Of a stretch of DNA of 35,948 nt, positions 1 to 7,837 are shown piece by piece. The DNA is taken from NCBI GenBank assembly GCA_014377915.1, contig JACMOT010000538.1:1-35948 (forward strand), in the 5' to 3' direction. A model generated the notes under the pieces. It saw nothing but the letters and a program-made list of their open reading frames with translations. It was not told where the DNA came from and did not search any database. Position 1 is the first letter of the stretch, and the number at the start of each line of letters is the position of its first letter. Source of the stretch: Tardiphaga sp. (GTDB lineage: Bacteria; Pseudomonadota; Alphaproteobacteria; Rhizobiales; Xanthobacteraceae). The position numbers and the translations under genes were made by a program.

Positions 1-213
1 CCGCCGCGACACCGCGGGCACGGCGGCGAACAGCGGCATGGTGATCAGGGTCAGCCACGCCGGCCAGGCCGATTGGCCGACAATCGCATGCAGATAGAGC
101 GGATAGAAGGGCTGGTTGCCCGCAATGACCAGGGCCACCGTATTGGCCAGCACCGCCAGCGGGTCTGGATTGTCTCGATAGGACCGGAGGCGGTCCTGCA
201 GGCGCGAAAGCAT
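1..213 (-). CDS. N-terminal part of an unrecognised membrane protein (runs off window start)
   Basis: The first 71 codons of a minus-strand gene whose remainder lies before the window. The ATG at 213-211 is preceded by AAAGG five bases upstream, a good ribosome binding site. The peptide starts with a basic stretch (MLSRLQDRLRSYRDNPDP) and then has two hydrophobic segments, about residues 19-46 and 50-67, ending with basic residues, which suggests an inner-membrane protein with a cytoplasmic N terminus. I do not recognise the family from this fragment; a membrane sensor domain of a signalling protein is one possibility, but nothing catalytic is visible. The gene lies downstream of the broken binding-protein gene on the same strand, about 150 bases away. 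Confidence 0.6.
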   Translation of the reverse strand, partial: MLSRLQDRLRSYRDNPDPLAVLANTVALVIAGNQPFYPLYLHAIVGQSAWPAWLTLITMPLFAAVPAVSRR

Positions 214-240
214 CGGTGCCTTTCATGGAGTTGACGCATC

Positions 241-289
241 GGGTGGCGAAGCCACCCGTGATCCCCCTCATGCGCCGCGGAACGGCGCA
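241..289 (-). terminator. Two adjacent perfect hairpins, possible terminator
   Basis: GGGTGGC-GAA-GCCACCC (241-257) and TGCGCCG-CGGAA-CGGCGCA (271-289) are two 7-bp perfect stems with 3-5 base loops. They lie between the end of the binding-protein pseudogene (365) and the start of the next minus-strand gene (213). Neither has a clear T-run on either strand, so a Rho-independent terminator is only a guess; they could equally be transcript-end stabilising structures. Confidence 0.3.
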
Positions 290-364
290 CGTCGAGACCG
301 AATTTGCGCAATTCCACGCGACCCGGGCGCCGTCCGATGGCTCGAACGGCGGGCACAGCCGGCG

Positions 365-1573
365 TTAATCCACCGTCACGGCGGTCACCGGAACCCAGTC
401 GTGGCCGTCGAATTGCTGCACCAAGAGCCGCTTGAACGGCACGTAATTGTCCGGGCTGGTATTGTAGGTCGTGCCCGGAAGCAAAGAGGGCGCCGGCACA
501 TTGTTCAGATGTGTCGCCTGATACAGCAGATTTTCGCGGGTCAGGTTGTCGCCGCAGGCCTCGATGATCTTTCCCATGATGTAGGCGAAGGAATAGACGG
601 AAAAGCCGATCTCGTTGGTGGGATCTTCGTTGGGCAGATATTTTTTCATGAACGCCTGATAGGCGATGACATCGGGATCCCTGGCCCAGCGCGGGCTCGA
701 CACCTGCTTGTAGGGCGTGGCCGCGACGATGCCGGTCACCGTTTCCAGCCCGGCGGCTTCGAGGAACTGACGGCCGATCGACGGGCTGACCACGAGCTGC
801 AGCGGCTTCCAGTCCAGTTCATAGGCCTTCTTGAAGGCCTGCGAGGAGGCCTTGCCCAGCGAGACGTTGAAGAACGTATCGGCCCCGGAGGATTTCAATT
901 GCGCGATCGGCGAGTCGAGCGTCGGGTCCGTAAGCTCGTAGGTGACTTCCTTGACGATCATCGTGGCGGCCTTGTCGCCGAGGCCCTTCCTGAACCCGGC
1001 GACATAGTCGCGGCCGAAATCGTCGTTCTGCATCAGGATTGCGATTTTCGCGTTCGGCCTGATCGACAGCAGATATTTCGCCAGGATCTCGCCTTCCGTT
1101 CCATAGAGATGAAAGGCCGGCGTCGACCATTTGAACGTCGCCGGCTGATTCCACTTGTTGGCGCCGGTCGAGACCAGAAGCTGGGGGATGCCCTTGCCGT
1201 TGAGATATTTTTGTACGGCCGATTGCGCCGCCGTGCCGGACGAGCCGAACAGCGCCAGCACGCCATCATTCTCGACCAGCCTGCGGGTCTGCTCGACGGT
1301 TTTGGGCGGAGAAAAAGCGTCGTCCAGCGAGATCAGATTGATCTTGCGGCCATTGATGCCGCCCTTCTCCTCGTTGAGCATGCGGAAATAGGCCAGTTCG
1401 GTGCGACCCTAAATACCTTGCAGCGAAAGTGGGCCGCTATAAGGCATCGTCTGGCCGAGCTTGATCTCGGTATCCGACGCGCCTTCGCTATATTTCTTTT
1501 CACCAGCCATGGCTCCGCTGGCGAGCAGCAACCCGGTGGAAAGAACGGCGATCGCCGAGATCAATCGTTGCAT
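365..1573 (-). pseudogene. Branched-chain amino acid-type ABC transporter substrate-binding protein, interrupted by in-frame TAG
   Basis: Reading from the ATG at 1573 gives a Sec signal peptide (MQRLISAIAVLSTGLLLASG, then AMA-GEKK), followed by the start of a type I periplasmic binding protein (EIKLGQTMPYSGPLS). A TAG stop at codon 55 (1411-1409) interrupts it. The same frame then continues without further stops as GRTELAYFRMLNEEKGGINGRK and on to codon 402, so the two parts are one Peripla_BP_6/LivK-like protein of the usual length, about 400 aa. This is a point nonsense mutation, not a frameshift. Restart at the internal ATG (1381) would give a protein with no signal peptide, so export should fail. 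A sequencing error is the main alternative. It follows the acyl-CoA synthetase by about 50 bases on the same strand, a pairing typical of uptake and CoA activation of organic acids. Confidence 0.85.
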
Positions 1574-1626
1574 GGTGATGTTCCCAATGTTTGATCGGAT
1601 GGAGGCATCGGCCCGAGGCCGTGCAT

Positions 1627-3357
1627 TCAGGCTCTTTCCAGCAATTCCTGGCGCAGGCGGGTCTTCAAAATCTTGCCACTTGCCGTTCTCGGCAATTCGT
1701 CGCGGCGAATGTCGACATGCACGGGCAGCTTGAACGCCGCCACACGCGGTCGCAAATAGTCGATGATAAGCGCTTCTGTCAGAACAACGCCTGCCCGGGC
1801 CTGCACCACGGCGCCGACGACGTCGCCGAGGATGCGGTCGGGGATGCCGACGATCGCGGCGTCGAGAATATCGGGGTGCGACAGCAGGGCGTCCTCGATC
1901 TCGACGCAATAGATGTTCTCGCCGCCGCGGATCAGCATGTCATTGGCGCGATCGAGCAGATAGACGAAGCCCTCATCGTCCATGCGGACGATGTCGCCGG
2001 TACGATACCAGCCGTCGTGAAACGCCTTCGCGGTCGCCGCCGGATTGTTCCAGTAGCCCTTGACGACATTGCCGCCATAGATCTCGAGCTCGCCGATCGC
2101 GCCGGTCGGAAGTATCGTGCCATCGGGCCCGATCACCCGCAGGTCGCAGCCGGGCACGGCGGGGCCGACGGAGTCCGGTCGGGCGAGATAGTCCTGTTCG
2201 CTGTTCGAGGTCGATACCGAGGAGGTTTCCGTCGCGCCATAACCCTGGCCTGCGAACCTGCCGGGAAACAGCGCGGCGATCCTGCGCGCCAGCGCGGGGG
2301 CGGCGGCCGCGCCGCCATAGGACAGCCCTTCGAGACTCGAGAGGTCGCGCGATTCGAAGTCCGGCGATTCGAGCAGTTGCCAGGTCATCGATGGAACGCC
2401 GGACATGCTGGTCACGCGCTCGCGTTCGATCAATTGCAGCGCCGTCTCGGCATTCCATTTGTGCATCAGGACGATCTTCGCGCCGTTGGCGAGCGCCGGG
2501 ATCATCGTGGAATGACAGCCCGTGACATGGAAGAACGGCACCGGCAGCAGAATGACTTTCTGTACGCCGGTCGGCGCGGGCAGGGCTTCGCCGCGCCGGA
2601 TCGCCGCACGCGGCGCGGCGAATGCGATATTCATGAGATTGCACATGATGTTGCGATGCGTGCCCAGCGCGCCCTTGGGACGACCCGTGGTGCCGGACGT
2701 GTAGAGAATGGTCGCGTCGTCGTCGGGGGCGATGTCGCGGTCTGGCGGCGCGCGATCGGGCAGCGAGTCATAGGTCTCGGGTGCGCCGATCAGGTCCTCC
2801 AGCGCCTTCGCGCGACCCAGCGTGTCGCGCGGGGTTCGTACTGCGATCAGTGCCGCGGCACCGCCGCCATCCGGATGCGACGCCAGCCGCCGCAGCCGTT
2901 CGGCATCGACAATGGCGACGCAGGCCCCGGAGTCGCTGAGGCCGTAAGCGAGGTCATCGCCGGTCCCCCAGGCATTGAGCGGCACCGCGATTGCTCCGAT
3001 CGACGTCGCGGCCCAGAACGCGATCGGCCATTCCGGAAAATTGCGCATGGCAATGGCGACGCGATCGCCCTTGCGAACGTTGAAATCCTCGGCGAGCCGC
3101 CAGGCCAGCGCGGAGGCCGCGCGATAATGCGCGCGAAACGAAAGCCGTTCATTTTCATAGACCGTGAAGATCCGGTCATCCCAGGCGCGGCTGGCATCGA
3201 AAATGGCGCGCAGATCCTGCTGCGCGTTCTTGTAAACGCGTACCGGACGACCGCCGATATCGGCCGTCCGCATTTCGAAAGGGGCGCCTGGCAGCGTCAG
3301 GACGCGACAGGCCTCTGCAAGCGAGACGGCGGGCCAAAGAGGTTGCGGATCGGTCAT
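1627..3357 (-). CDS. Class I adenylate-forming acyl-CoA synthetase/ligase
   Basis: Predicted to activate a carboxylic acid to its CoA thioester through an acyl-adenylate (AMP-forming), in the cytoplasm. The 576-aa protein has the family's main motifs in order: the phosphate-binding loop YTSGTTGRPKG (about residue 220), the YGATETSS adenylate motif, the GWYRTGD aspartate motif, the hinge LDRANDMLIRGGENIY and the C-terminal catalytic lysine in PRTASGKILK. The start is placed at ATG 3357 because GGGAAG lies just upstream; an in-frame TTG 18 bases earlier is possible but less likely. The substrate cannot be read from sequence; fatty or aromatic acids are typical for this type of ligase next to a LivK-like binding protein. 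The downstream binding-protein gene is broken, so the pathway may have lost its dedicated uptake. Confidence 0.9.
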   Translation of the reverse strand: MTDPQPLWPAVSLAEACRVLTLPGAPFEMRTADIGGRPVRVYKNAQQDLRAIFDASRAWDDRIFTVYENERLSFRAHYRAASALAWRLAEDFNVRKGDRVAIAMRNFPEWPIAFWAATSIGAIAVPLNAWGTGDDLAYGLSDSGACVAIVDAERLRRLASHPDGGGAAALIAVRTPRDTLGRAKALEDLIGAPETYDSLPDRAPPDRDIAPDDDATILYTSGTTGRPKGALGTHRNIMCNLMNIAFAAPRAAIRRGEALPAPTGVQKVILLPVPFFHVTGCHSTMIPALANGAKIVLMHKWNAETALQLIERERVTSMSGVPSMTWQLLESPDFESRDLSSLEGLSYGGAAAAPALARRIAALFPGRFAGQGYGATETSSVSTSNSEQDYLARPDSVGPAVPGCDLRVIGPDGTILPTGAIGELEIYGGNVVKGYWNNPAATAKAFHDGWYRTGDIVRMDDEGFVYLLDRANDMLIRGGENIYCVEIEDALLSHPDILDAAIVGIPDRILGDVVGAVVQARAGVVLTEALIIDYLRPRVAAFKLPVHVDIRRDELPRTASGKILKTRLRQELLERA

Positions 3358-3444
3358 CGCGGCACTTCCCAACAAGGATTACGAGAATCGTGGTGGCGTT
3401 GCGGATGCGGCTTCGATGATTCGAGCGCGCCCCGCGCGCGATGA

Positions 3445-3708
3445 TTACGGCGCCAGGAATTCCGTGCCAGCGCGGCTGGCAGGTTCGGCGCGATCCGCCA
3501 GCGGCTGCGACAGCAGCGCTGCTATGGCTGATATGTAAGCGGCCCGTGAGCCGGTCGGTGCATGGTGAGTTTTCGCGACACCGTCATGTCGCGACGGATA
3601 GCGCGGCCAATACTGCATTGCGATCAACGGAGAAAGATTTGTGGCCGTCGATATGCGTCCAACGACAGGCATGGATATCGCCGTGACGGCAGCTGATGCT
3701 CGCGTCAT
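3445..3708 (-). CDS. Small hypothetical protein (87 aa)
   Basis: An 87-codon frame starting MTRASAAVTAISMPVVG, with a good Shine-Dalgarno (GGGAG, four A/G bases, then ATG). It is the only plausible coding frame between the acyl-CoA synthetase (start 3357) and the universal stress protein (stop 3850). I recognise no domain; the middle is rich in H, P and Y and there is one moderately hydrophobic stretch near residues 57-68 (AYISAIAALLSQ). No FixK-type box lies in front of it. It may be a genuine orphan gene or chance; the ribosome binding site is the only positive evidence. Confidence 0.35.
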   Translation of the reverse strand: MTRASAAVTAISMPVVGRISTATNLSPLIAMQYWPRYPSRHDGVAKTHHAPTGSRAAYISAIAALLSQPLADRAEPASRAGTEFLAP

Positions 3709-3849
3709 CTTTTTCTCCCGGACGTGACGAGTCTGATTGCTCGTCTTGGTCACGAGTATGTCGATTGCTTGCCAGCCGGTCAATTCCGATTAACCCGGTG
3801 ACAAACTGTCACGAGCGTCATCAAGCCGGAGTGACCGCGGGCTTGTCTG

Positions 3850-4683
3850 TCAATGCGACATCAAGGCTGGGATCGTGAGGGAGTTGAACATTTCGCGCGT
3901 GGTACCACCCAGAATGAGCTCGCCGAGTTGCGAGTGGCCATAGCCGCCCATCACCAGATAGTCGCTGCCGAGATCGGCTGCGGTGGACAGAATGGTATTG
4001 TGAACATCCGAGGGGTCGGCGGTGGCGTGGTGCAATCTGGCAGGCAGTCCATAGTGGTTCATGTGCCGTGCCAGATCATTCATGCCGGCCTCGGCAGCGC
4101 GTGCGTTGCCGGCATGGATGGCGATCACGTCGATATTCTGGGCTCTGCGCAACAGAGGCATGGCATCATGCAGCGCGCGGGCCGCGGCGCGGCCACCGTC
4201 CCAGCAAACCAGCGCACGGGCCGTCTTCAACGGTCCGTGATGGATGTGGGGGATCAACAGTATCGGGCGGCCGGATTGCACCAGAAGCGTTTCGGCCAGA
4301 AAAAAATCATGCGTCGGGCGGGCCTGTTCGGGCTGCGTCACGACGCTGAGGCCGGACAGCCGGGAGATCGCCGCCAGGGTGTGGTTGGCGTTGCGGGGCG
4401 TATTCGATACGCAGCCGGTAGTCGTTGCTATGCGCGCGCCATTTGCTGCTTTTACAAATCGGGCAAGACGGTCATTGGCGGCCTCGGGGTCCGTGTTGTA
4501 CTCGGTGGGCGCTGCAAAAAGCGCCGCCGTTGGACCCACCGCAATGGCCGGATTGATGACCTGATAGGTGGCGACCAGCCCCTGCAGATGGGCGCCGAAC
4601 ATCTTTGCCAGCGAGATCGCGCAATCCAGCGCCGGCTCGATCGGCCGGTCAACCGGAAGATGGATGACGATATCCTTGATCAC
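3850..4683 (-). CDS. Universal stress protein, tandem UspA domains
   Basis: A 277-aa protein with two UspA folds, the usual size of tandem USPs. The N-terminal domain begins IKDIVIHLPVDRPIE. The second domain ends with the nucleotide-binding signature LVMGGYGHSQLGELILGGTTREM (G-x2-G-x9-G-T), the pattern of ATP-binding USPs. USPs act in the cytoplasm in stress survival; in Bradyrhizobium relatives several belong to the FixK/low-oxygen regulon. The start is the GTG at 4683, preceded by GGAG with seven-base spacing; a TTG four codons upstream overlaps that site and is less likely. A FixK-like palindrome 120 bases upstream (4803-4816) may drive it. It is a paralogue of the USP at 7837-8673, sharing the LIPH/LFVPYTHRGPL-type loop and the C-terminal end LMSH. 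Confidence 0.88.
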   Translation of the reverse strand: MIKDIVIHLPVDRPIEPALDCAISLAKMFGAHLQGLVATYQVINPAIAVGPTAALFAAPTEYNTDPEAANDRLARFVKAANGARIATTTGCVSNTPRNANHTLAAISRLSGLSVVTQPEQARPTHDFFLAETLLVQSGRPILLIPHIHHGPLKTARALVCWDGGRAAARALHDAMPLLRRAQNIDVIAIHAGNARAAEAGMNDLARHMNHYGLPARLHHATADPSDVHNTILSTAADLGSDYLVMGGYGHSQLGELILGGTTREMFNSLTIPALMSH

Positions 4684-4802
4684 AGCGATCTCCAACGATT
4701 GAAGCGAGGCCGGAATTCACGGCCGGAGGGGACTATCATCATATCAAACCGGCTCGCCCGATTATCGCCGACATATGCTCGCCCGGGGCCATGGGGGCGG
4801 CG

Positions 4803-4816
4803 TTGATCCTGGTCAA
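4803..4816. promoter_or_regulatory. FixK/FNR-type box between divergent USP and small-protein genes
   Basis: TTGATCCTGGTCAA matches TTGA-N6-TCAA. It lies between the minus-strand USP (start 4683) and the plus-strand 70-aa gene (start 4918). If activation starts about 41 bases from the centre, start sites near 4768 (minus) or 4851 (plus) are both compatible, so it may serve either or both genes. Confidence 0.7.
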
Positions 4817-4917
4817 TAAATCACGTGCAGTGGCGTGATAGATTGATCAATGACGGCCGCGCCATAGTGCGAGGCACGACCAGGCCTCGCAAGGCACGGA
4901 GCAAGTCAGGACAGAGC

Positions 4918-5130
4918 ATGTCACGGTTCATCGTCAGATTCATGAAGAACGTGCTTGGTAGTAACGGCCGGCAGGCGGAAATCTGCCAGAGCTGCGTTGA
5001 GGTCGATGCCGTCAATGAAACCGGTGCCGAGGAAGTAGCAAAAAAGAGCTTTTGCGAAAGCGAAGAGTTGTCAAGCTGGTCCGTCCACGCGGACCGAATC
5101 GAGGTCAGGGCCGCGGACTTTCCGTCCTAG
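4918..5130 (+). CDS. Small soluble protein of unknown function (70 aa)
   Basis: Starts MSRFIVRFMKNVLG, with AGGA about nine bases before the ATG, and ends in ADFPS. The pattern is a short beta strand and basic helix followed by an acidic, Cys-containing middle (ICQSC, SFC) and the segment SWSVHADRIEVRAADFPS. I believe similar short proteins occur in Bradyrhizobium low-oxygen regions, but I cannot name a family. A longer reading from 4825 is possible, but its first 31 residues look non-coding and there is no ribosome binding site. It is 27 bases upstream of the phasin-like gene, so the two probably form an operon downstream of the FixK-like box at 4803. Three cysteines could bind metal or be redox-active; that is speculation. 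Confidence 0.6.
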   Translation: MSRFIVRFMKNVLGSNGRQAEICQSCVEVDAVNETGAEEVAKKSFCESEELSSWSVHADRIEVRAADFPS

Positions 5131-5157
5131 GACTTGTCTCAAAACAGGAGAGCGAAA

Positions 5158-5523
5158 ATGGCAGAGGAAGGAAACAGCCACCCATCAGACTCCAGCGGTA
5201 GTTCACAAACCTCCGAGCCGCACTGGAGTACAGGTGTCAATACGATCCGTGACGCGCAGAAGGCAATGGCGGCCGAAGCGTTTTTGAACGTCTCGGAGAC
5301 GGCCGATCGGTTCCGCAGCGAGGTGCATCTCTGGAACGAGATGCTGTCAAAAATGGCCGCGGCTCAGTCGATCAGGGATCTCGCCGTCGCCTGGCAGGAA
5401 TGCAGTCGCCACCAGATCGACTTTGCCCGTCGTGAAACCGACCGCATGCTCGATCATGGTGTCCATGCCATCGATCTCGTCGCCGGTCTTTTGAAGAGCG
5501 GCAAACGACAGGACGCTTCATAG
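5158..5523 (+). CDS. Phasin-like helical protein (121 aa)
   Basis: The start is the ATG at 5158, with GGAG seven bases upstream; an upstream TTG is less likely. The first 30 residues are polar and Ser-rich and probably disordered. The rest is a helical region with the phasin-type pattern: a helix AEAFLNVSETADRFRSEVHL, then repeated hydrophobic heptads through LAVAWQECSRHQIDFARRETDR. Phasins coat polyhydroxyalkanoate granules or act as general helical chaperones; the PHA storage link fits a low-oxygen regulon, where reducing equivalents are diverted to polymer. No catalytic motif is present, so the assignment rests on helix pattern and length alone. It follows the 70-aa gene in a probable operon. 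Confidence 0.6.
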   Translation: MAEEGNSHPSDSSGSSQTSEPHWSTGVNTIRDAQKAMAAEAFLNVSETADRFRSEVHLWNEMLSKMAAAQSIRDLAVAWQECSRHQIDFARRETDRMLDHGVHAIDLVAGLLKSGKRQDAS

Positions 5524-5544
5524 GTCACAATGCTTAAGCGCCGG

Positions 5545-5575
5545 GCTCCGCTTGGGGGAGACTCTCAGGCGGAGC
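5545..5575. terminator. Stem-loop between convergent genes, weak terminator candidate
   Basis: GCTCCGC (5545-5551) pairs with GCGGAGC (5569-5575) across a 17-base loop. It lies between the phasin-like gene (ends 5523) and the convergent small membrane protein (ends 5606). There is no T-run and the loop is large, so this is a weak candidate. Confidence 0.25.
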
Positions 5576-5605
5576 GGGGACGCGATTCAACGCGCCGATC
5601 ATGCG

Positions 5606-5773
5606 CTAGATTTCGCGTCGCATCGTCCAGCCAACGACCATGATGGCTGCGCCGATCATCAGAACCACGGTTACGATTGTTTGTACAAAGCCGAAATTCA
5701 GCGCGTCGCGGGCGACGAACAGCGAGGCGATCGCCGCCGCCGCGATCCAGACCAGTCGAAACAGCCATGCCAT
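5606..5773 (-). CDS. Small two-helix membrane protein (55 aa)
   Basis: A 55-aa frame, MAWLFRLVWIAAAAIASL..., with two hydrophobic stretches (about residues 3-18 and 26-48) separated by a short polar loop with RDALN, and a basic C-terminal end TMRREI. This fits a small inner-membrane hairpin protein. It begins 22 bases after the stop of the CBS-BON gene on the same strand, so it is probably the second gene of that FixK-box operon. The ribosome binding site is weak (AGGGT). Function unknown; small membrane proteins in such operons may modify a neighbouring transporter or channel, but nothing here shows it. Confidence 0.55.
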   Translation of the reverse strand: MAWLFRLVWIAAAAIASLFVARDALNFGFVQTIVTVVLMIGAAIMVVGWTMRREI

Positions 5774-5795
5774 GTGTTGATACCCTGTCGAACCG

Positions 5796-6518
5796 TCAGC
5801 CTGCCGCCTTGATATCTTCCGGCGACTGCACGTAATAGCCGGACCAACTGTCGACCAGACAAATGTGGTCATGCACCGCTTTGACGCCATCGGTGTTCTC
5901 CGCGGCGACCACCGCCGCCCGGCGGGCGCGGTCGTCGCCGATCAAGCCATGCAGGTAAACGACGCCGTTGCGTACGATGACTTGCAGTCCGATCGGTTGC
6001 CAGTCCGTCGCATCATAGGTGCGCAGCAGGCGGGCGCGGATGTGATCGTCGTCGGCGGTCGGGTCGGGAATTTCCTTCGCCATGCTCGCGACCGCCTGAA
6101 GCAGATTAGATCGGGTCACGATTCCCACCAATTTGCCCTGCCGTAGCACTGGCAGGCGCTTGATGCCCTTGCGCTCCATCAAAGAGACAAGCTCGCTGAG
6201 CTCGGTCTCCTCGCTGGCCGTGATCGGTTCCGTGGTCATGACGTCGGCTACCGAGCGGCCCCGTTCAGAGACGAAATCGTCGGCAAGGCGACCTGGGCTG
6301 GTAAAAAACCGCAGCCATCCAGCCCGCTTTCGCTGGGTCCCGATCTCGGTGCGCCGCAGGAAGTCGCTCTCGGAGACAATGCCAATCAATGCGCCGGACG
6401 AATCAAGGACCGGCAATCCGCTGATATGATGTCTGAGCATAATATTGGCGGCGTCGAGGGTTGAAGTCTCGGGAGATACCGTGATGACCTGATGCGTCAT
6501 GATCTGGTGGGCGCGCAT
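5796..6518 (-). CDS. CBS-domain pair with C-terminal BON domain
   Basis: A 240-aa protein. The CBS pair has the HQIMTHQVITVSPETSTLDAANIML opening (residues 4-28), with HHISGLPVLDSSGALIGIVSESD, and a second copy, VADVMTTEPITASEE through GIKRLPVLRQGKLVGIVTRSNLL. A BON domain (about residues 150-220, with VIVRNGVVYLHGLI) follows. CBS pairs bind adenine nucleotides and report energy state; BON domains bind membranes or other proteins, so this may be a cytoplasmic energy-state sensor acting at the membrane. The start has a very strong AAAGGAGG. A FixK-like box 53 bases upstream (6571-6584) fits direct activation at low oxygen. It is a close paralogue of the protein at 12431-13162: both share MRAHQIMT, the [10 protein letters not shown] linker and [10 protein letters not shown]. 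Confidence 0.9.
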   Translation of the reverse strand: MRAHQIMTHQVITVSPETSTLDAANIMLRHHISGLPVLDSSGALIGIVSESDFLRRTEIGTQRKRAGWLRFFTSPGRLADDFVSERGRSVADVMTTEPITASEETELSELVSLMERKGIKRLPVLRQGKLVGIVTRSNLLQAVASMAKEIPDPTADDDHIRARLLRTYDATDWQPIGLQVIVRNGVVYLHGLIGDDRARRAAVVAAENTDGVKAVHDHICLVDSWSGYYVQSPEDIKAAG

Positions 6519-6570
6519 GGCAGCCTCCTTTGTTCGCTGTTCAAGCTAGCATGGTGGACTTCGTCGAATC

Positions 6571-6584
6571 TTGATCTGACGCAA
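6571..6584. promoter_or_regulatory. FixK-type box upstream of CBS-BON gene
   Basis: TTGATCTGACGCAA fits the relaxed FixK consensus TTG(A/C)-N6-(T/G)CAA. Its centre is about 59 bases before the CBS-BON start at 6518, so a start site near 6536 would leave a short leader holding the AAAGGAGG. It lies just upstream of the channel gene's stop (6599), so it cannot serve that gene. Confidence 0.65.
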
Positions 6585-6598
6585 TCCATAAATCGAGC

Positions 6599-7837
6599 TT
6601 AGCGGATCGGGGCGTAAAGCTCTTCGGCGACAAGATCACTGTTCGGCGCGTAGAGGTCGTGGCCAAGCTTCTCGCGCGCCGCCTCTTCGATGCGGCCTGC
6701 CAGTATTGGCTGTCGGTCCATCAAGGCATGGAGGTCCGAGGCATCCAGCACGAGCAGGCGCGTCGGCATGGTCGACGTCGCCGTAGCGGACCGTCGGCTA
6801 TGACGCAGCGCGGCGATCTCGCCGAAGAACTGGCCGGCGACAAGCTGGATCGGCCTGTGCTTCAGTTTCAATTCCACCTCGCCATCAGCGATCAGGTACA
6901 TGGAATGAGCGGGCTCTCCGCGTCGGGCGATAACCGTTCCGGCATCGACCTTTCGCGCCCGCAGCACGCTCATCACGTCGGCGATTTCGGGGGCTGTCAG
7001 CGTGCTGAACAGCGGGATACGGGCGACGAGACCCCAGGTAACGATAAAGTCCCTGCGATGGACCTCGTTGGCAAAGGCGGTGGCGACAATGCCGACCGGC
7101 AGCCCCACCATCAGCAGGCCTGCGAATATGGTGATGCCGGCGATCAGGCGGCCCAGCGCCGTGATCGGAACGGCGTCGCCATAGCCGACCGTGCCAAGCG
7201 TCACGATCGCCCACCATAGCGCATCGGGGATCGTTCCAAATTTATCGGGTTGGGCGGTGCGCTCCGCCAGATGCATCAGCGCCGCGGCGACCAGCGCCGT
7301 TCCAAGCAGAATGACGAGACATCCTGCCAGCGCTCGCCGCTCGGCGTAAAGGGCGTCCAGCAGCGAACGCATCGCAGGTGAATGTCGTGTGAGCTTGAAA
7401 AAGCGCAGCAGACGCACAACCAGCAACAGTCTGAAATCCGGGTCGATGACGAAGCCAAGCCAGAAGGGGAGGATGGCAGCGAGATCGACGAGCCCGTGCG
7501 GGCTAAGAGCAAACCGCAACCGGCCAAAAAAGCGACCGTGATGCCGCAGCGGCGGGTGTTCCGTCGCGCTCCAGAGTCGCGCGACGTATTCCGCGGAGAA
7601 AATGCCCGTCGCGGCCCACTCGATCGACTGAAGAAGGGTGCTGTAGGTTTCGGCGAGATGGGGAACGGATTCGAGTACGGTTGCGATCAGTGTCACGACG
7701 ATGAGCGCGACAAGCAGGTAGTTCAGCACGGAACCGGTGATGTCCGTGCCGCCATCCCGCTCTAGCACGCTATAGACGCGGCGGCGCAACCCCGCCAGCG
7801 AATTCCTGATGTTTTCGCTGGCGCCAGGCGATCCCAT
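6599..7837 (-). CDS. Voltage-sensor-type K+ channel with cyclic-nucleotide-binding domain
   Basis: A 412-aa six-transmembrane channel. S1-S4 span about residues 38-175; S4 (FRLLLVVRLLRFFKLTRHS) carries regularly spaced Arg/Lys like a voltage sensor. The pore loop has the K+ selectivity filter TLGTVGYGD and is followed by S6. A C-terminal cNMP-binding domain (about 285-400) contains the phosphate-binding cassette FGEIAALRHSRRSATA, including the conserved Arg that contacts the cyclic nucleotide. The arrangement matches the MlotiK1/Kv-type prokaryotic CNG channels. The ATG at 7837 overlaps the TGA of the upstream USP gene (TGATG), so translation is coupled and the two are co-expressed. The FixK-like box at 8745 is the likely promoter. 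Role inferred: K+ efflux or membrane-potential control at low oxygen, gated by cAMP or cGMP. Confidence 0.88.
   Translation of the reverse strand: MGSPGASENIRNSLAGLRRRVYSVLERDGGTDITGSVLNYLLVALIVVTLIATVLESVPHLAETYSTLLQSIEWAATGIFSAEYVARLWSATEHPPLRHHGRFFGRLRFALSPHGLVDLAAILPFWLGFVIDPDFRLLLVVRLLRFFKLTRHSPAMRSLLDALYAERRALAGCLVILLGTALVAAALMHLAERTAQPDKFGTIPDALWWAIVTLGTVGYGDAVPITALGRLIAGITIFAGLLMVGLPVGIVATAFANEVHRRDFIVTWGLVARIPLFSTLTAPEIADVMSVLRARKVDAGTVIARRGEPAHSMYLIADGEVELKLKHRPIQLVAGQFFGEIAALRHSRRSATATSTMPTRLLVLDASDLHALMDRQPILAGRIEEAAREKLGHDLYAPNSDLVAEELYAPIR

Noticed and set aside
1409..1411. TAG as a recoded amino acid (pyrrolysine or programmed readthrough)
   Set aside because: Nothing in this bacterial group or in the flanking sequence suggests recoding; a nonsense mutation or sequencing error is simpler.
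401..1594. Long plus-strand open frame opposite the binding-protein pseudogene
   Set aside because: It mirrors a family-like minus-strand protein, has no recognisable motif and is Arg/Gly/Asp-rich as expected for antisense frames in GC-rich DNA.
1591..3444. 617-codon plus-strand frame opposite the acyl-CoA synthetase
   Set aside because: The minus strand encodes all adenylate-forming enzyme motifs; the plus-strand product is low-complexity antisense.
4843..4850. TTGATCAA close to the box at 4803
   Set aside because: The half sites abut without the six-base spacer needed by FixK/FNR proteins.
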